Shown: positions 30,060 to 38,360 of the stretch, piece after piece
How the letters are laid out: every line of letters starts with the position of its first letter
Position numbering within the stretch: position 1 is the stretch's first letter
Source: Paraburkholderia panacisoli
GTDB lineage: Bacteria; Pseudomonadota; Gammaproteobacteria; Burkholderiales; Burkholderiaceae
NCBI RefSeq assembly: GCF_008369935.1
Contig: NZ_VTUZ01000021.1
Coordinates: 1 to 64,000, forward strand
DNA: 64,000 bases
Reading direction: 5' to 3'
Notes under the pieces: model-generated
Database searches by the model: none
Seen by the model: only the letters and a program-made list of their open reading frames with translations
Told to the model about the DNA's origin: nothing
Program-made: the position numbers and the translations under genes

Positions 30060-30242
30060 ATGTCTGATAAAACTGTCAAGGTCCAGCTCGTCAAGAGCCT
30101 GATCGGCACCCGTGATACGCACCGTGCAACAGTGCGTGGCTTGGGCCTGCGCCGACTCAACTCGGTTAGCGAGTTGCAGGACACGCCGGCTGTGCGCGGC
30201 ATGATCAACAAGGTTTCGTACCTCGTTAAGGTCATCAGCTAA
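30060..30242 (+). CDS. rpmD: 50S ribosomal protein L30
   Basis: L30 is a small protein of the 50S periphery. The 60 residues run from MSDKTVKVQLVKSLIGTR to the end. A longer frame from 29916 is not credible because it overlaps rpsE. I chose the ATG ten bases after the rpsE stop, behind AAGGTGGACACC. Confidence 0.96.
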   Translation: MSDKTVKVQLVKSLIGTRDTHRATVRGLGLRRLNSVSELQDTPAVRGMINKVSYLVKVIS

Positions 30243-30271
30243 GCGGCTGACCAGGACTCAAGGAGTTGATA

Positions 30272-30706
30272 ATGGAATTGAATAACCTGAAGCCGGCTGA
30301 AGGCGCGAAGCACGCTAAGCGTCGCGTTGGTCGCGGTATCGGCTCCGGCCTCGGCAAGACCGCTGGCCGTGGTCACAAGGGTCAGAAGTCGCGTTCGGGC
30401 GGCTTTCACAAGGTTGGCTTCGAAGGCGGTCAAATGCCGCTGCAACGTCGCCTGCCGAAGCGTGGCTTTACCTCGCTGACGAAGGAATTCGTCGGTGAAG
30501 TGCGTCTCTCGGATCTGGAAAAGCTGCCGGTCGACGAAATCGATCTGCTGGCTCTGAAGCAAGCCGGCCTGGTTGGCGAGCTGATCAGGAGCGCCAAGAT
30601 CATCGCGACGGGCGAGCTGAAGCGCAAGGTCGTTGTGAAGGGTCTGGGTGCGACGAAGGGTGCGCGCGCTGCTATCGAAGCAGCCGGCGGCTCTTTTGCC
30701 GAGTAA
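30272..30706 (+). CDS. rplO: 50S ribosomal protein L15
   Basis: L15 is a late 50S assembly protein. The 144-residue product begins MELNNLKPAEGAKHAKRRVG, with the Gly-rich GRGIGSGLGKTAGRGHKGQK. I use the ATG at 30272 after AAGGAG; a TTG two codons upstream overlaps the ribosome binding site and is unlikely. Confidence 0.97.
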   Translation: MELNNLKPAEGAKHAKRRVGRGIGSGLGKTAGRGHKGQKSRSGGFHKVGFEGGQMPLQRRLPKRGFTSLTKEFVGEVRLSDLEKLPVDEIDLLALKQAGLVGELIRSAKIIATGELKRKVVVKGLGATKGARAAIEAAGGSFAE

Positions 30707-30752
30707 CGAGCAAGTTTTTTGCCGTCACTAGCATTTGCATCGGAGAAGGTAC

Positions 30753-32099
30753 TTGGCTAACAGCCCGAGTCTCGCAAAACCCGGTCGCAGCGCGGCGAAG
30801 TTCGGCGATCTGCGTCGGCGGGCAGTGTTCCTGCTGCTGGCGCTGATCGTCTACCGAATCGGCGCGCACATTCCGGTGCCGGGTATTGACCCGGACCAAC
30901 TGGCGAAGTTGTTCCAAAGCCAGTCGGGCGGCATCCTTGGCATGTTCAACATGTTTTCGGGTGGCGCACTTTCGCGGTTCACGATTTTCGCGCTGGGGAT
31001 CATGCCGTATATTTCGGCGTCGATCATCATGCAGTTGCTGGCGATTGTTTCGCCGCAGCTGGAAGCGCTGAAAAAGGAAGGGCAGGCGGGTCAACGGAAG
31101 ATTACGCAGTACACGCGTATCTTTACTGTCCTGCTGGCGACGTTCCAGGCATTCGGCATCGCCGTCGCACTGGAAAATCAGCCGGGCCTGGTGATTGATC
31201 CGGGGATGGTGTTTCGGTTGACGACGGTCGTGACGCTGGTGACCGGCACGATGTTCCTGATGTGGCTGGGTGAGCAGATCACGGAGCGCGGGCTTGGGAA
31301 CGGTATCTCGATCATCATTTTCGGCGGTATTGCGGCGGGTTTCCCGAACGCAATCGGTGGGCTTTTCGAATTGGTGCGAACCGGGTCGATGAGCATCATC
31401 TCTGCAATTATCGTGGTCGCGCTGATTGCTGCTGTGACGTATCTGGTGGTGTTCATCGAACGCGGCCAGCGCAAGATCCTTGTGAACTACGCCAAGCGGC
31501 AAGTCGGTAACAAGATTTACGGCGGACAGTCTTCGCATCTGCCGCTGAAGTTGAACATGTCGGGCGTGATTCCGCCGATCTTTGCATCGTCGATCATTCT
31601 CTTCCCGGCAACCATCCTGAACTGGTTTAGTTCGGGGTCGCGTACCAGCTGGTTCGCAGACACGTTGCACAACGTGGCCGAAGCCATCAAGCCCGGTCAA
31701 CCGGTGTACGTGTTGCTGTACGCGTTGGCGATCGTCTTCTTTTGCTTCTTCTACACCGCACTGGTGTTCAACAGCAGGGAAACGGCCGACAACCTGAAAA
31801 AGAGTGGCGCTTTCGTCCCAGGTATCCGCCCGGGCGATCAAACTGCGCGATACATCGACCGCATCCTCACGCGTCTGACGCTGGCCGGTGCGATCTACAT
31901 CGTGTTTGTTTGTCTGCTACCCGAGTTTCTGGTGCTGCGCTGGAACGTGCCGTTTTATTTTGGTGGAACGTCGCTGCTGATCATTGTCGTCGTCACAATG
32001 GATTTCATGGCGCAGGTGCAGTCGTACGTTATGTCGCAACAGTATGAATCGCTGCTGAAGAAAGCTAATTTCAAAGGCGGCGGCGTCCCGATGCGTTGA
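30753..32099 (+). CDS. secY: Preprotein translocase subunit SecY
   Basis: SecY is the channel of the Sec translocon. I place the start at TTG 30753 (MANSPSLAKPGRSAAKFGDL), behind GGAGAAGG. It gives 448 residues, whereas longer in-frame starts lack a ribosome binding site. Ten hydrophobic segments can be traced. Early motifs include RIGAHIPVPGID and the plug region GGALSRFTIFALGIMPYISA; the cytosolic C5 loop has GIRPGDQTARYIDRILTRLT. It lies within the spc operon before infA. Confidence 0.96.
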   Translation: MANSPSLAKPGRSAAKFGDLRRRAVFLLLALIVYRIGAHIPVPGIDPDQLAKLFQSQSGGILGMFNMFSGGALSRFTIFALGIMPYISASIIMQLLAIVSPQLEALKKEGQAGQRKITQYTRIFTVLLATFQAFGIAVALENQPGLVIDPGMVFRLTTVVTLVTGTMFLMWLGEQITERGLGNGISIIIFGGIAAGFPNAIGGLFELVRTGSMSIISAIIVVALIAAVTYLVVFIERGQRKILVNYAKRQVGNKIYGGQSSHLPLKLNMSGVIPPIFASSIILFPATILNWFSSGSRTSWFADTLHNVAEAIKPGQPVYVLLYALAIVFFCFFYTALVFNSRETADNLKKSGAFVPGIRPGDQTARYIDRILTRLTLAGAIYIVFVCLLPEFLVLRWNVPFYFGGTSLLIIVVVTMDFMAQVQSYVMSQQYESLLKKANFKGGGVPMR

Positions 32100-32107
32100 A
32101 AGGACTT

Positions 32108-32326
32108 ATGGCCAAAGACGATGTTATCCAGATGCAGGGTGAAGTCATCGAAAACCTGCCTAACGCTACCTTCAGGGTGAAGCTGGAAAACGGCCATGTC
32201 GTATTGGGACACATATCCGGCAAGATGCGGATGCATTACATCCGAATTTTGCCGGGCGACAAGGTGACGGTTGAATTGACGCCTTACGATCTGTCGCGTG
32301 CGCGGATCGTGTTCCGGGCGAAGTGA
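32108..32326 (+). CDS. infA: Translation initiation factor IF-1
   Basis: IF-1 occupies the 30S A site during initiation. The 72-residue OB-fold protein contains MQGEVIENLPNATFRVKLEN and GKMRMHYIRILPGDKVTVEL. The ATG at 32108 follows AAAGGACTT, eight bases after the secY stop. Confidence 0.97.
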   Translation: MAKDDVIQMQGEVIENLPNATFRVKLENGHVVLGHISGKMRMHYIRILPGDKVTVELTPYDLSRARIVFRAK

Positions 32327-32346
32327 TTTGAAAAAAGGGTAATATC

Positions 32347-32463
32347 ATGAAAGTGATGGCATCGGTTAAGCGCATTTGCCGCAATTGCAAGATCATCAAG
32401 CGCAAAGGCGTTGTGCGCGTGATTTGCAGCTCTGATCCGCGCCACAAACAGCGTCAAGGCTGA
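32347..32463 (+). CDS. rpmJ: 50S ribosomal protein L36 (zinc-binding form)
   Basis: L36 is the smallest 50S protein. This 38-residue frame reads [20 protein letters not shown] and continues to a TGA at 32461. The zinc ligands Cys11, Cys14, Cys27 and His33 are all present, so it is the zinc (C+) form. It lies 20 bases after infA, in the usual infA-rpmJ-rpsM order. Confidence 0.96.
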
Positions 32464-32504
32464 ACGCCGCGCTTTTGCTTGCGCTTTTTGTTTGAGGAAA
32501 AACA

Positions 32505-32870
32505 ATGGCTCGTATCGCAGGGGTTAACATCCCGAATCACCAGCATACTGAAATCGGCCTGACGGCTATTTACGGTATCGGCCGCACGCGCTCGCGCGAC
32601 ATTTGCGTCGCTGCTGGTGTGGCATTTTCGAAGAAGGTCAAAGACCTGAACGACGCAGACCTCGAAAAGCTGCGTGAAGAAGTCGGCAAGTTCATCGTTG
32701 AAGGCGATCTGCGCCGTGAAACGACGATGAACATCAAGCGCCTGATGGATCTCGGCTGCTACCGTGGCGTGCGGCATCGTAAGGGCTTGCCCCTGCGCGG
32801 CCAACGTACGCGTACGAATGCCCGTACGCGCAAGGGTCCGCGTCGTGCAGCGCAATCGCTGAAGAAGTAA
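32505..32870 (+). CDS. rpsM: 30S ribosomal protein S13
   Basis: S13 contacts P-site tRNA and forms the B1 bridges. The 121-residue protein begins [20 protein letters not shown], contains [19 protein letters not shown], and opens the alpha operon. TGAGGAAAAACA precedes the ATG. Confidence 0.98.
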
Positions 32871-32898
32871 GCGGAACTGACAGTTACAGGAAAACGTA

Positions 32899-33303
32899 AT
32901 GGCTAAGGCTTCGAACAACTCCGCGGCGCAACGCGTTCGCAAGAAGGTCAAGAAGAACGTCGCCGAGGGCGTGGTTCACGTTCACGCGTCGTTCAACAAC
33001 ACCATCATCACGATCACCGATCGTCAAGGCAATGCTCTTGCCTGGGCAACGTCGGGTGGTCAGGGCTTCAAGGGTTCGCGTAAATCGACCCCGTTTGCAG
33101 CTCAGGTGGCAGCCGAATCGGCAGGCCGCGTGGCGATGGAATACGGCGTGAAGAACCTCGAAGTGCGGATCAAGGGCCCCGGTCCTGGCCGTGAGTCGGC
33201 GGTGCGCGCGTTGCATGGTCTTGGTATCAAGATCACCGCGATCTCCGACGTGACCCCGGTCCCGCACAACGGCTGCCGTCCGCCGAAGCGTCGTCGTATC
33301 TAA
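32899..33303 (+). CDS. rpsK: 30S ribosomal protein S11
   Basis: S11 forms part of the 30S platform at the E site. The 134-residue protein contains VHVHASFNNTIITITDRQGN and ends with the signature DVTPVPHNGCRPPKRRRI. An imperfect GC-rich hairpin (33322-33333 with 33339-33350) follows in the gap before rpsD. Confidence 0.98.
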   Translation: MAKASNNSAAQRVRKKVKKNVAEGVVHVHASFNNTIITITDRQGNALAWATSGGQGFKGSRKSTPFAAQVAAESAGRVAMEYGVKNLEVRIKGPGPGRESAVRALHGLGIKITAISDVTPVPHNGCRPPKRRRI

Positions 33304-33321
33304 GACGCTAGTTTTGCGAGC

Positions 33322-33350
33322 GCCTGTTGCCGCCCAGCGCGGCGGCAGGC
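33322..33350 (+). other. Stable hairpin between rpsK and rpsD
   Basis: GCCTGTTGCCGC (33322-33333) pairs with GCGGCGGCAGGC (33339-33350), with two G-T pairs, around a 5-base loop. No T run follows, so it is not a standard terminator. It may protect mRNA ends or belong to the rpsD leader. The rest of the 147-base gap holds no gene. Confidence 0.5.
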
Positions 33351-33450
33351 TGCTTGCGCTATTGAATTGACTAAGCCCACCGTTCGACCCAAAGGGTTCG
33401 GACTAGCGCGAATGGGTATGTTCGCGTGATTAATCATAGAAGGAATCAAC

Positions 33451-34074
33451 GTGGCACGTTATATCGGCCCTAAGGCCAAGCTGTCCCGCCGTGAAGGCAC
33501 TGACCTCTTCCTGAAGAGCGCCCGTCGTTCGCTCGCCGACAAGTGCAAACTTGACAGCAAGCCCGGCCAACATGGCCGCACCTCGGGTGCGCGTACGTCC
33601 GACTACGGCACGCAGCTGCGCGAAAAGCAAAAAGTGAAGCGCATCTATGGTGTGCTCGAGCGTCAATTCCGCCGTTACTTCGCTGAAGCCGACCGCCTGA
33701 AGGGCAACACGGGTGAAAACCTGCTGCAGTTGCTCGAATCGCGTCTGGACAACGTCGTGTACCGCATGGGTTTCGGCTCGACGCGCGCTGAAGCACGTCA
33801 GCTCGTGAGCCACAAGGCGATCATGGTGAACGGCGTCGTGTCGAACATCCCGTCGATGCAAGTGAAGGCAGGTGACGTCGTCGCTGTGCGCGAACAGAAG
33901 AAGAAGCAGGCTCGTATTCTCGAAGCGCTGTCGCTGGCTGAGCAAGGCGGTCTGCCGAGCTGGGTCGCGGTCGACTCGAAGAAGTTCGAAGGCACGTTCA
34001 AGCAGAAGCCGGAACGCAGCGACATCGCTGGCGATATCAACGAAAGCCTGATCGTCGAATTGTATTCGCGGTAA
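33451..34074 (+). CDS. rpsD: 30S ribosomal protein S4
   Basis: S4 nucleates 30S assembly and in E. coli autoregulates the alpha operon. The 207-residue protein starts at GTG 33451 behind AAGGAATCAAC. It has the N-terminal ARYIGPKAKLSRREGTDLFL and an S4 RNA-binding domain (ESRLDNVVYRMGFGSTRAEA). It sits between rpsK and rpoA. Confidence 0.98.
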   Translation: MARYIGPKAKLSRREGTDLFLKSARRSLADKCKLDSKPGQHGRTSGARTSDYGTQLREKQKVKRIYGVLERQFRRYFAEADRLKGNTGENLLQLLESRLDNVVYRMGFGSTRAEARQLVSHKAIMVNGVVSNIPSMQVKAGDVVAVREQKKKQARILEALSLAEQGGLPSWVAVDSKKFEGTFKQKPERSDIAGDINESLIVELYSR

Positions 34075-34198
34075 TCGGATTAACGGCCGGGGCACCCTGA
34101 TTGCGTTGCGCAAGGGGGCGTCTCGGCTGTTTATTTTCAGGTTGTTACCGGTCAGCCTTATCGGTGTAACGAGCCGAGGGTATTGAAAAGGAAAACCT

Positions 34199-35176
34199 AT
34201 GCAAACCAGTTTGTTGAAGCCCAAGATCATCGCAGTTGAATCGCTTGGCGAGAGCCACGCGAAAGTGGTCATGGAACCGTTTGAACGCGGTTACGGCCAC
34301 ACCTTGGGTAACGCGCTCCGGCGCGTGCTGCTGTCGTCGATGGTGGGCTATGCGCCGACCGAAGTGACGATCGCAGGCGTCGTACATGAGTATTCGACGC
34401 TCGACGGTGTGCAAGAGGATGTGGTCAACCTGTTGTTGAACCTGAAAGGCGTCGTGTTCAAGCTGCATAACCGTGATGAAGTGACGGTTACGCTGCGCAA
34501 GGACGGCGAAGGCGTTGTCACCGCAGGCGACATCGAACTCGCGCACGATTGTGAAGTGATCAACCCCGATCACGTGATCGCGCATCTGTCGAAGGGCGGT
34601 AAGCTCGACGTGCAGATCAAGGTGGAAAAGGGCCGCGGTTATGTGCCGGGCAACGTGCGCCGTTATGGTGAAGACTCTGCCAAAATCATCGGTCGCATCG
34701 TCCTGGACGCGTCGTTCTCGCCGGTACGCCGCGTGAGCTACGCAGTTGAAAGCGCTCGCGTCGAACAGCGCACCGACCTCGACAAGCTCGTGATGAACAT
34801 CGAAACCAACGGTGTGATCTCGCCGGAAGAAGCGATCCGTCAATCGGCTCGCATTCTGGTCGATCAGCTGTCGGTGTTCGCGGCACTGGAAGGTACCGAA
34901 GCAACGGCAGAAGCGCCGTCGCGTGCGCCGCAGATCGATCCGATCCTGCTGCGTCCGGTTGATGATCTCGAATTGACGGTTCGTTCCGCGAACTGCCTGA
35001 AGGCCGAGAACATTTACTACATCGGCGACCTGATCCAGCGTACGGAAAACGAGCTGCTCAAGACGCCGAATCTGGGCCGCAAGTCGCTGAACGAAATCAA
35101 GGAAGTCTTGGCGTCGCGTGGTTTGACGCTCGGTATGAAGCTCGAAAACTGGCCGCCGGCAGGTCTGGACAAGTAA
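34199..35176 (+). CDS. rpoA: DNA-directed RNA polymerase subunit alpha
   Basis: Alpha dimerises to nucleate RNA polymerase assembly, and its C-terminal domain contacts UP elements and activators. In the 325-residue protein the N-terminal domain shows GYGHTLGNALRRVLLSSMVG. The C-terminal domain near residues 245-315 has NCLKAENIYYIGDLIQRTE and LLKTPNLGRKSLNEIKEVL. AAGGAAAACCT precedes the ATG. A terminator-like hairpin separates it from rplQ. Confidence 0.98.
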   Translation: MQTSLLKPKIIAVESLGESHAKVVMEPFERGYGHTLGNALRRVLLSSMVGYAPTEVTIAGVVHEYSTLDGVQEDVVNLLLNLKGVVFKLHNRDEVTVTLRKDGEGVVTAGDIELAHDCEVINPDHVIAHLSKGGKLDVQIKVEKGRGYVPGNVRRYGEDSAKIIGRIVLDASFSPVRRVSYAVESARVEQRTDLDKLVMNIETNGVISPEEAIRQSARILVDQLSVFAALEGTEATAEAPSRAPQIDPILLRPVDDLELTVRSANCLKAENIYYIGDLIQRTENELLKTPNLGRKSLNEIKEVLASRGLTLGMKLENWPPAGLDK

Positions 35177-35218
35177 GTCGAGCTAATCCGGGACAGAGCC
35201 CGCCGCTGAACTGGCAAT

Positions 35219-35258
35219 GACGCGGATTTTCCTTTAAAATCCGCGTCTTGTCTTTTTT
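35219..35258 (+). terminator. Terminator-like hairpin between rpoA and rplQ
   Basis: A perfect 12-bp stem GACGCGGATTTT (35219-35230) with AAAATCCGCGTC (35236-35247) has a 5-base loop and is followed by TTGTCTTTTTT. This is a strong intrinsic terminator by appearance, yet rplQ lies only 86 bases downstream on the same strand. Confidence 0.8.
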
Positions 35259-35344
35259 CACTACCGGCCCGTGCACTCACTACTTTCGGGTAGATCGAGA
35301 GCGATAGAAGAGCTGGACCAAAACTTTGAATCGAAGGAATTAAC

Positions 35345-35737
35345 ATGCGTCACCGTCATGGTTTGCGGAAACTGAACCGCACGAGCAGCCACCGTCTGGC
35401 AATGCTCCGTAATATGTCGAACTCGTTGATCGAGCACGAAGTCATCAAGACCACGCTGCCGAAGGCGAAGGAACTCCGTAAAGTTGTCGAGCCGCTGATC
35501 ACGCTCGGCAAGAAGCCGTCGCTGGCAAATCGTCGTCTGGCGTTCAACCGCCTGCGCGACCGTGACTCGGTCACGAAGCTGTTCGAAGTTCTCGGCCCGC
35601 GTTACGCTACCCGTCCGGGCGGCTACCTGCGCGTCCTGAAGTTCGGCTTCCGCGTCGGCGACAACGCACCGATGGCACTGGTCGAACTGCTCGACCGTCC
35701 GGAAGTTGAAGAAGTTGAAGTGCAAGAAGCTGAGTAA
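35345..35737 (+). CDS. rplQ: 50S ribosomal protein L17
   Basis: L17 is an early 50S assembly protein near the tunnel exit. The 130-residue protein begins MRHRHGLRKLNRTSSHRLAM and ends in an acidic tail (EVEEVEVQEAE). AAGGAATTAAC precedes the ATG. It is the last ribosomal gene of the cluster and has its own terminator. Confidence 0.98.
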   Translation: MRHRHGLRKLNRTSSHRLAMLRNMSNSLIEHEVIKTTLPKAKELRKVVEPLITLGKKPSLANRRLAFNRLRDRDSVTKLFEVLGPRYATRPGGYLRVLKFGFRVGDNAPMALVELLDRPEVEEVEVQEAE

Positions 35738-35757
35738 GCTTTTTAGCATCGAGAAAG

Positions 35758-35783
35758 AGCCAGGCGCACAGCCTGGCTTTTTT
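35758..35783 (+). terminator. Intrinsic terminator of the ribosomal gene cluster
   Basis: AGCCAGGC (35758-35765) pairs with GCCTGGCT (35771-35778) around a 5-base loop, followed by a T run. It lies 20 bases after rplQ and closes the alpha operon. Confidence 0.92.
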
Positions 35784-35920
35784 GTTTGTGGCAAGCCATG
35801 CGCTGCGACAGTCGTTCGCTGTAACCAAATGCCGCATCCGCGCTTCGGCGGCGGACTGCGTCGCCCCAAGGCCAGGTGATACGATATCGGCACCTGAATC
35901 GTGCGTCGCGGGAGTTTTTT

Positions 35921-36253
35921 GTGAGTGTGAATGTGACCTTGATTCTGACTACGGTGCCGGATGCAGCCGTGGCTCAGAAGCTCGCCGCAGATGCTCTGGC
36001 CGCGCGGTTGTGTGCTTGCGTGACCCAACTGGGTAGTGTGCAGTCGAGCTATCACTGGCAGGGGGCGATCGAAACAGCGCAGGAGCTGCAGCTGCTGTTC
36101 AAGACGAGCGCCGCCCGCGCGCTGGAGCTCGAGCAGTTCATTCTGGCTCACCATCCCTACGACACGCCGGAAATCCTCTCATGGCAAGCGACGGCATCAG
36201 CCGCGTACGGCCAGTGGATCACTGTTGAAACCCAACGTCCTCTCCATGTTTAA
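35921..36253 (+). CDS. cutA: Divalent-cation tolerance protein CutA
   Basis: CutA is a small trimeric protein implicated in copper and divalent-cation tolerance; its mechanism is unsettled. I chose GTG 35921 (MSVNVTLILTTVPDAAVAQK, 110 residues), preceded by GGGAG. The family signatures LGSVQSSYHWQGAIETAQE and HPYDTPEILSW are present. The last eight bases overlap the start of dsbD, so the two are co-transcribed and probably coupled, as cutA-dsbD are in many proteobacteria. Confidence 0.93.
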   Translation: MSVNVTLILTTVPDAAVAQKLAADALAARLCACVTQLGSVQSSYHWQGAIETAQELQLLFKTSAARALELEQFILAHHPYDTPEILSWQATASAAYGQWITVETQRPLHV

Positions 36254-38117
36254 CGGTCTCGACCGACGCGCGCGCCATGCGCTGCGCATCGTATTTTTCC
36301 TGCTCGGCTGTGTAGCACTGGTGCAGTTCGGCACGCTTGCCCGTGCCGCGGACGACTTCCTCGATCCAGCCGTTGCGTTCAAATTCAGCGCGGCCGAGAA
36401 GCCCGGTGAAGTTGTCGTGACGTACAAAATCGCCGACGGCTACTACATGTACCGCGAACGCTTCGCTTTTGCGACGCGCAACGGCACGGCCACGATCGGC
36501 GAGCCGCAGCTGCCGGCCGGTCACATCAAGTTCGATCAGACTTTCAATAAGAACGTCGAAACCTACCGCAATGAACTGGTGATCCGGATTCCGGTCAAGC
36601 AGGCGGCGGGGCCGTTCGATCTGGCTGTGACGTCGCAGGGCTGCGCCGATGCTGGCATTTGCTATCCGCCGATGGAGCGCGTCTACCACGTGAGCGGCGC
36701 GGCCTTGCAGCCCGCCGGGGCCGCGGCGGCTCCTGCAGCCACGCAGCAATCCGCCGCGGCCGACGAGCCGTGGTACGAGCGGGCCACGAGCGCCGATTAC
36801 GCGCAATCGCTGCTCCAGCGTGGCGGTTTCTTCGCGATCATCGGACTGTATTTTGTCGCTGGCGCCGTGCTCAGTCTGCTGCCGTGCTCGTATCCGATGA
36901 TTCCGATTCTGTCAGCGATCATCATCGGCGAAGGCGCGCGGGTGACGCGCGCGCGCGGTTTCGCGTTGTCACTGGCGTATGTGATCGGCATGGCGCTCGT
37001 GTACACGGCGCTCGGCGTCGTGGCGGCGCTCGTGGGGCAGAGCCTGGGCGCATGGTTGCAGAATCCTTGGGTACTCGGCGCGTTCGGAGTCCTGCTGACG
37101 GTTTTTGCGCTGACGCTGATCGCGGGTTTCGACATTGCGCTGCCTCAACGTTGGCGGGACGGTGTGTCGCGTGCATCGACGGCCCGCTCGGGCGGCAAGT
37201 TCGCCGCGGTCGCCGTGATGGGCGCGTTGTCCGCGCTGGTGGTCGGCGCGTGCATGACCGCCCCGCTTTTCGCCGTGCTGGCATTCATCGCGCACGCCGG
37301 CGACGCCTTGCTCGGCGGTGCGGCGCTGTTCTCGATGGGCCTCGGGCTCGGCGTGCCGCTGCTGATCGTGGGTCTTGGCGCCGGCACGCTTCTTCCGCGC
37401 GCGGGTGCGTGGATGGATGGCGTCAAGGTGTTCTTCGGCGTCGTGCTGCTTGCCGCCGCGCTGTGGATCGTTTGGCCGGTGCTGGGCGCGGTTGCGACGA
37501 TGTTGCTGAGCGCGCTCTGGTTGCTGGTCGCCGCAGCCTCGCTCGGGTTGTTCGCGGCGCAGACTGCCGGTGCCTCCATCTGGCGCAGGCTTGGCCGTGG
37601 GATCGGCGCGGCGTTGGCCGTTTGGGCGGCGGTATTGCTGGTTGGGCTTGCAGCCGGATCCTCCGATCCGCTGCGACCGCTTGCCGTGTTGGCGGCGCGA
37701 GGCGGAGAGGCTGCCGTCACCAACGGCACCAACCAAACCGCTGCGGCGCCGCAGAGCGAGCTGACATTTGCCCCGATCCGCTCGTCGAATGAACTCGATC
37801 AAGCCGTCAAGACAGCGGCGCAGCCCGCTATGCTCGATTTCTACGCGGACTGGTGCGTGAGTTGCAAGGAGATGGAGAAATTCACCTTTAGCGACCCGCG
37901 CGTTCAGGCGAAATTGAAGCAGATGAACCTGCTCCGAGCCGATGTTACCGCGAACAACGCCGACGATCAAATGCTGCTCAAGCGCTTCAGCCTGTTCGGT
38001 CCGCCGGGAATCATTTTCTTCGATCAGGGGGGAAAGGAAGTGTTGCGAGTGGTGGGCTATGAGTCTGCGGATAAGTTCTTGCGCACGCTAGATCGGGCGG
38101 GTGCTTCGGGGGCTTAA
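36246..38117 (+). CDS. dsbD: Thiol:disulfide interchange protein DsbD
   Basis: DsbD carries electrons from cytoplasmic thioredoxin across the inner membrane to DsbC and to apocytochrome maturation. The 623-residue protein has a signal peptide ending near residue 34 (LARA-ADDFLD). A periplasmic alpha domain follows with the cysteine pair CADAGIC. A membrane domain of about eight segments carries single cysteines in LLPCSYPMIP and VVGACMTAP. The C-terminal thioredoxin domain has Cys537-Val-Ser-Cys540. I start it at the ATG inside the end of cutA. It may supply the cytochrome c system downstream. Confidence 0.95.
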   Translation: MFNGLDRRARHALRIVFFLLGCVALVQFGTLARAADDFLDPAVAFKFSAAEKPGEVVVTYKIADGYYMYRERFAFATRNGTATIGEPQLPAGHIKFDQTFNKNVETYRNELVIRIPVKQAAGPFDLAVTSQGCADAGICYPPMERVYHVSGAALQPAGAAAAPAATQQSAAADEPWYERATSADYAQSLLQRGGFFAIIGLYFVAGAVLSLLPCSYPMIPILSAIIIGEGARVTRARGFALSLAYVIGMALVYTALGVVAALVGQSLGAWLQNPWVLGAFGVLLTVFALTLIAGFDIALPQRWRDGVSRASTARSGGKFAAVAVMGALSALVVGACMTAPLFAVLAFIAHAGDALLGGAALFSMGLGLGVPLLIVGLGAGTLLPRAGAWMDGVKVFFGVVLLAAALWIVWPVLGAVATMLLSALWLLVAAASLGLFAAQTAGASIWRRLGRGIGAALAVWAAVLLVGLAAGSSDPLRPLAVLAARGGEAAVTNGTNQTAAAPQSELTFAPIRSSNELDQAVKTAAQPAMLDFYADWCVSCKEMEKFTFSDPRVQAKLKQMNLLRADVTANNADDQMLLKRFSLFGPPGIIFFDQGGKEVLRVVGYESADKFLRTLDRAGASGA

Positions 38118-38273
38118 CAGTCAGCAACTTGCCGACGCGCGCAGCACGTAAGCGGCAATGTCCTACGCGTGCGCGCAAGGATCGCTACGTCACGCACCAC
38201 ACTGCCGCGCGGGAACCACGAAAGCATTTGCATCGCTCGGTCAAAAGCGAACTGATGCAATTGACATCACGCC

Positions 38274-38319
38274 CCAAAAAAAAACGGAGGCGCGACTCAA
38301 AGGTCCGCCTCCGTTTTTC
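38274..38319. terminator. Bidirectional terminator between dsbD and hemB
   Basis: AACGGAGGCG (38283-38292) pairs with CGCCTCCGTT (38306-38315). T runs lie on both outer sides (A-rich before, TTTTT after), so it can stop dsbD (+) and hemB (-), which converge here. The remaining sequence between 38118 and 38360 holds no credible gene. Confidence 0.85.
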
Positions 38320-38360
38320 TCAACACTTGACAAGCTACCGCCAACAGGCTGCGCTTCAGC

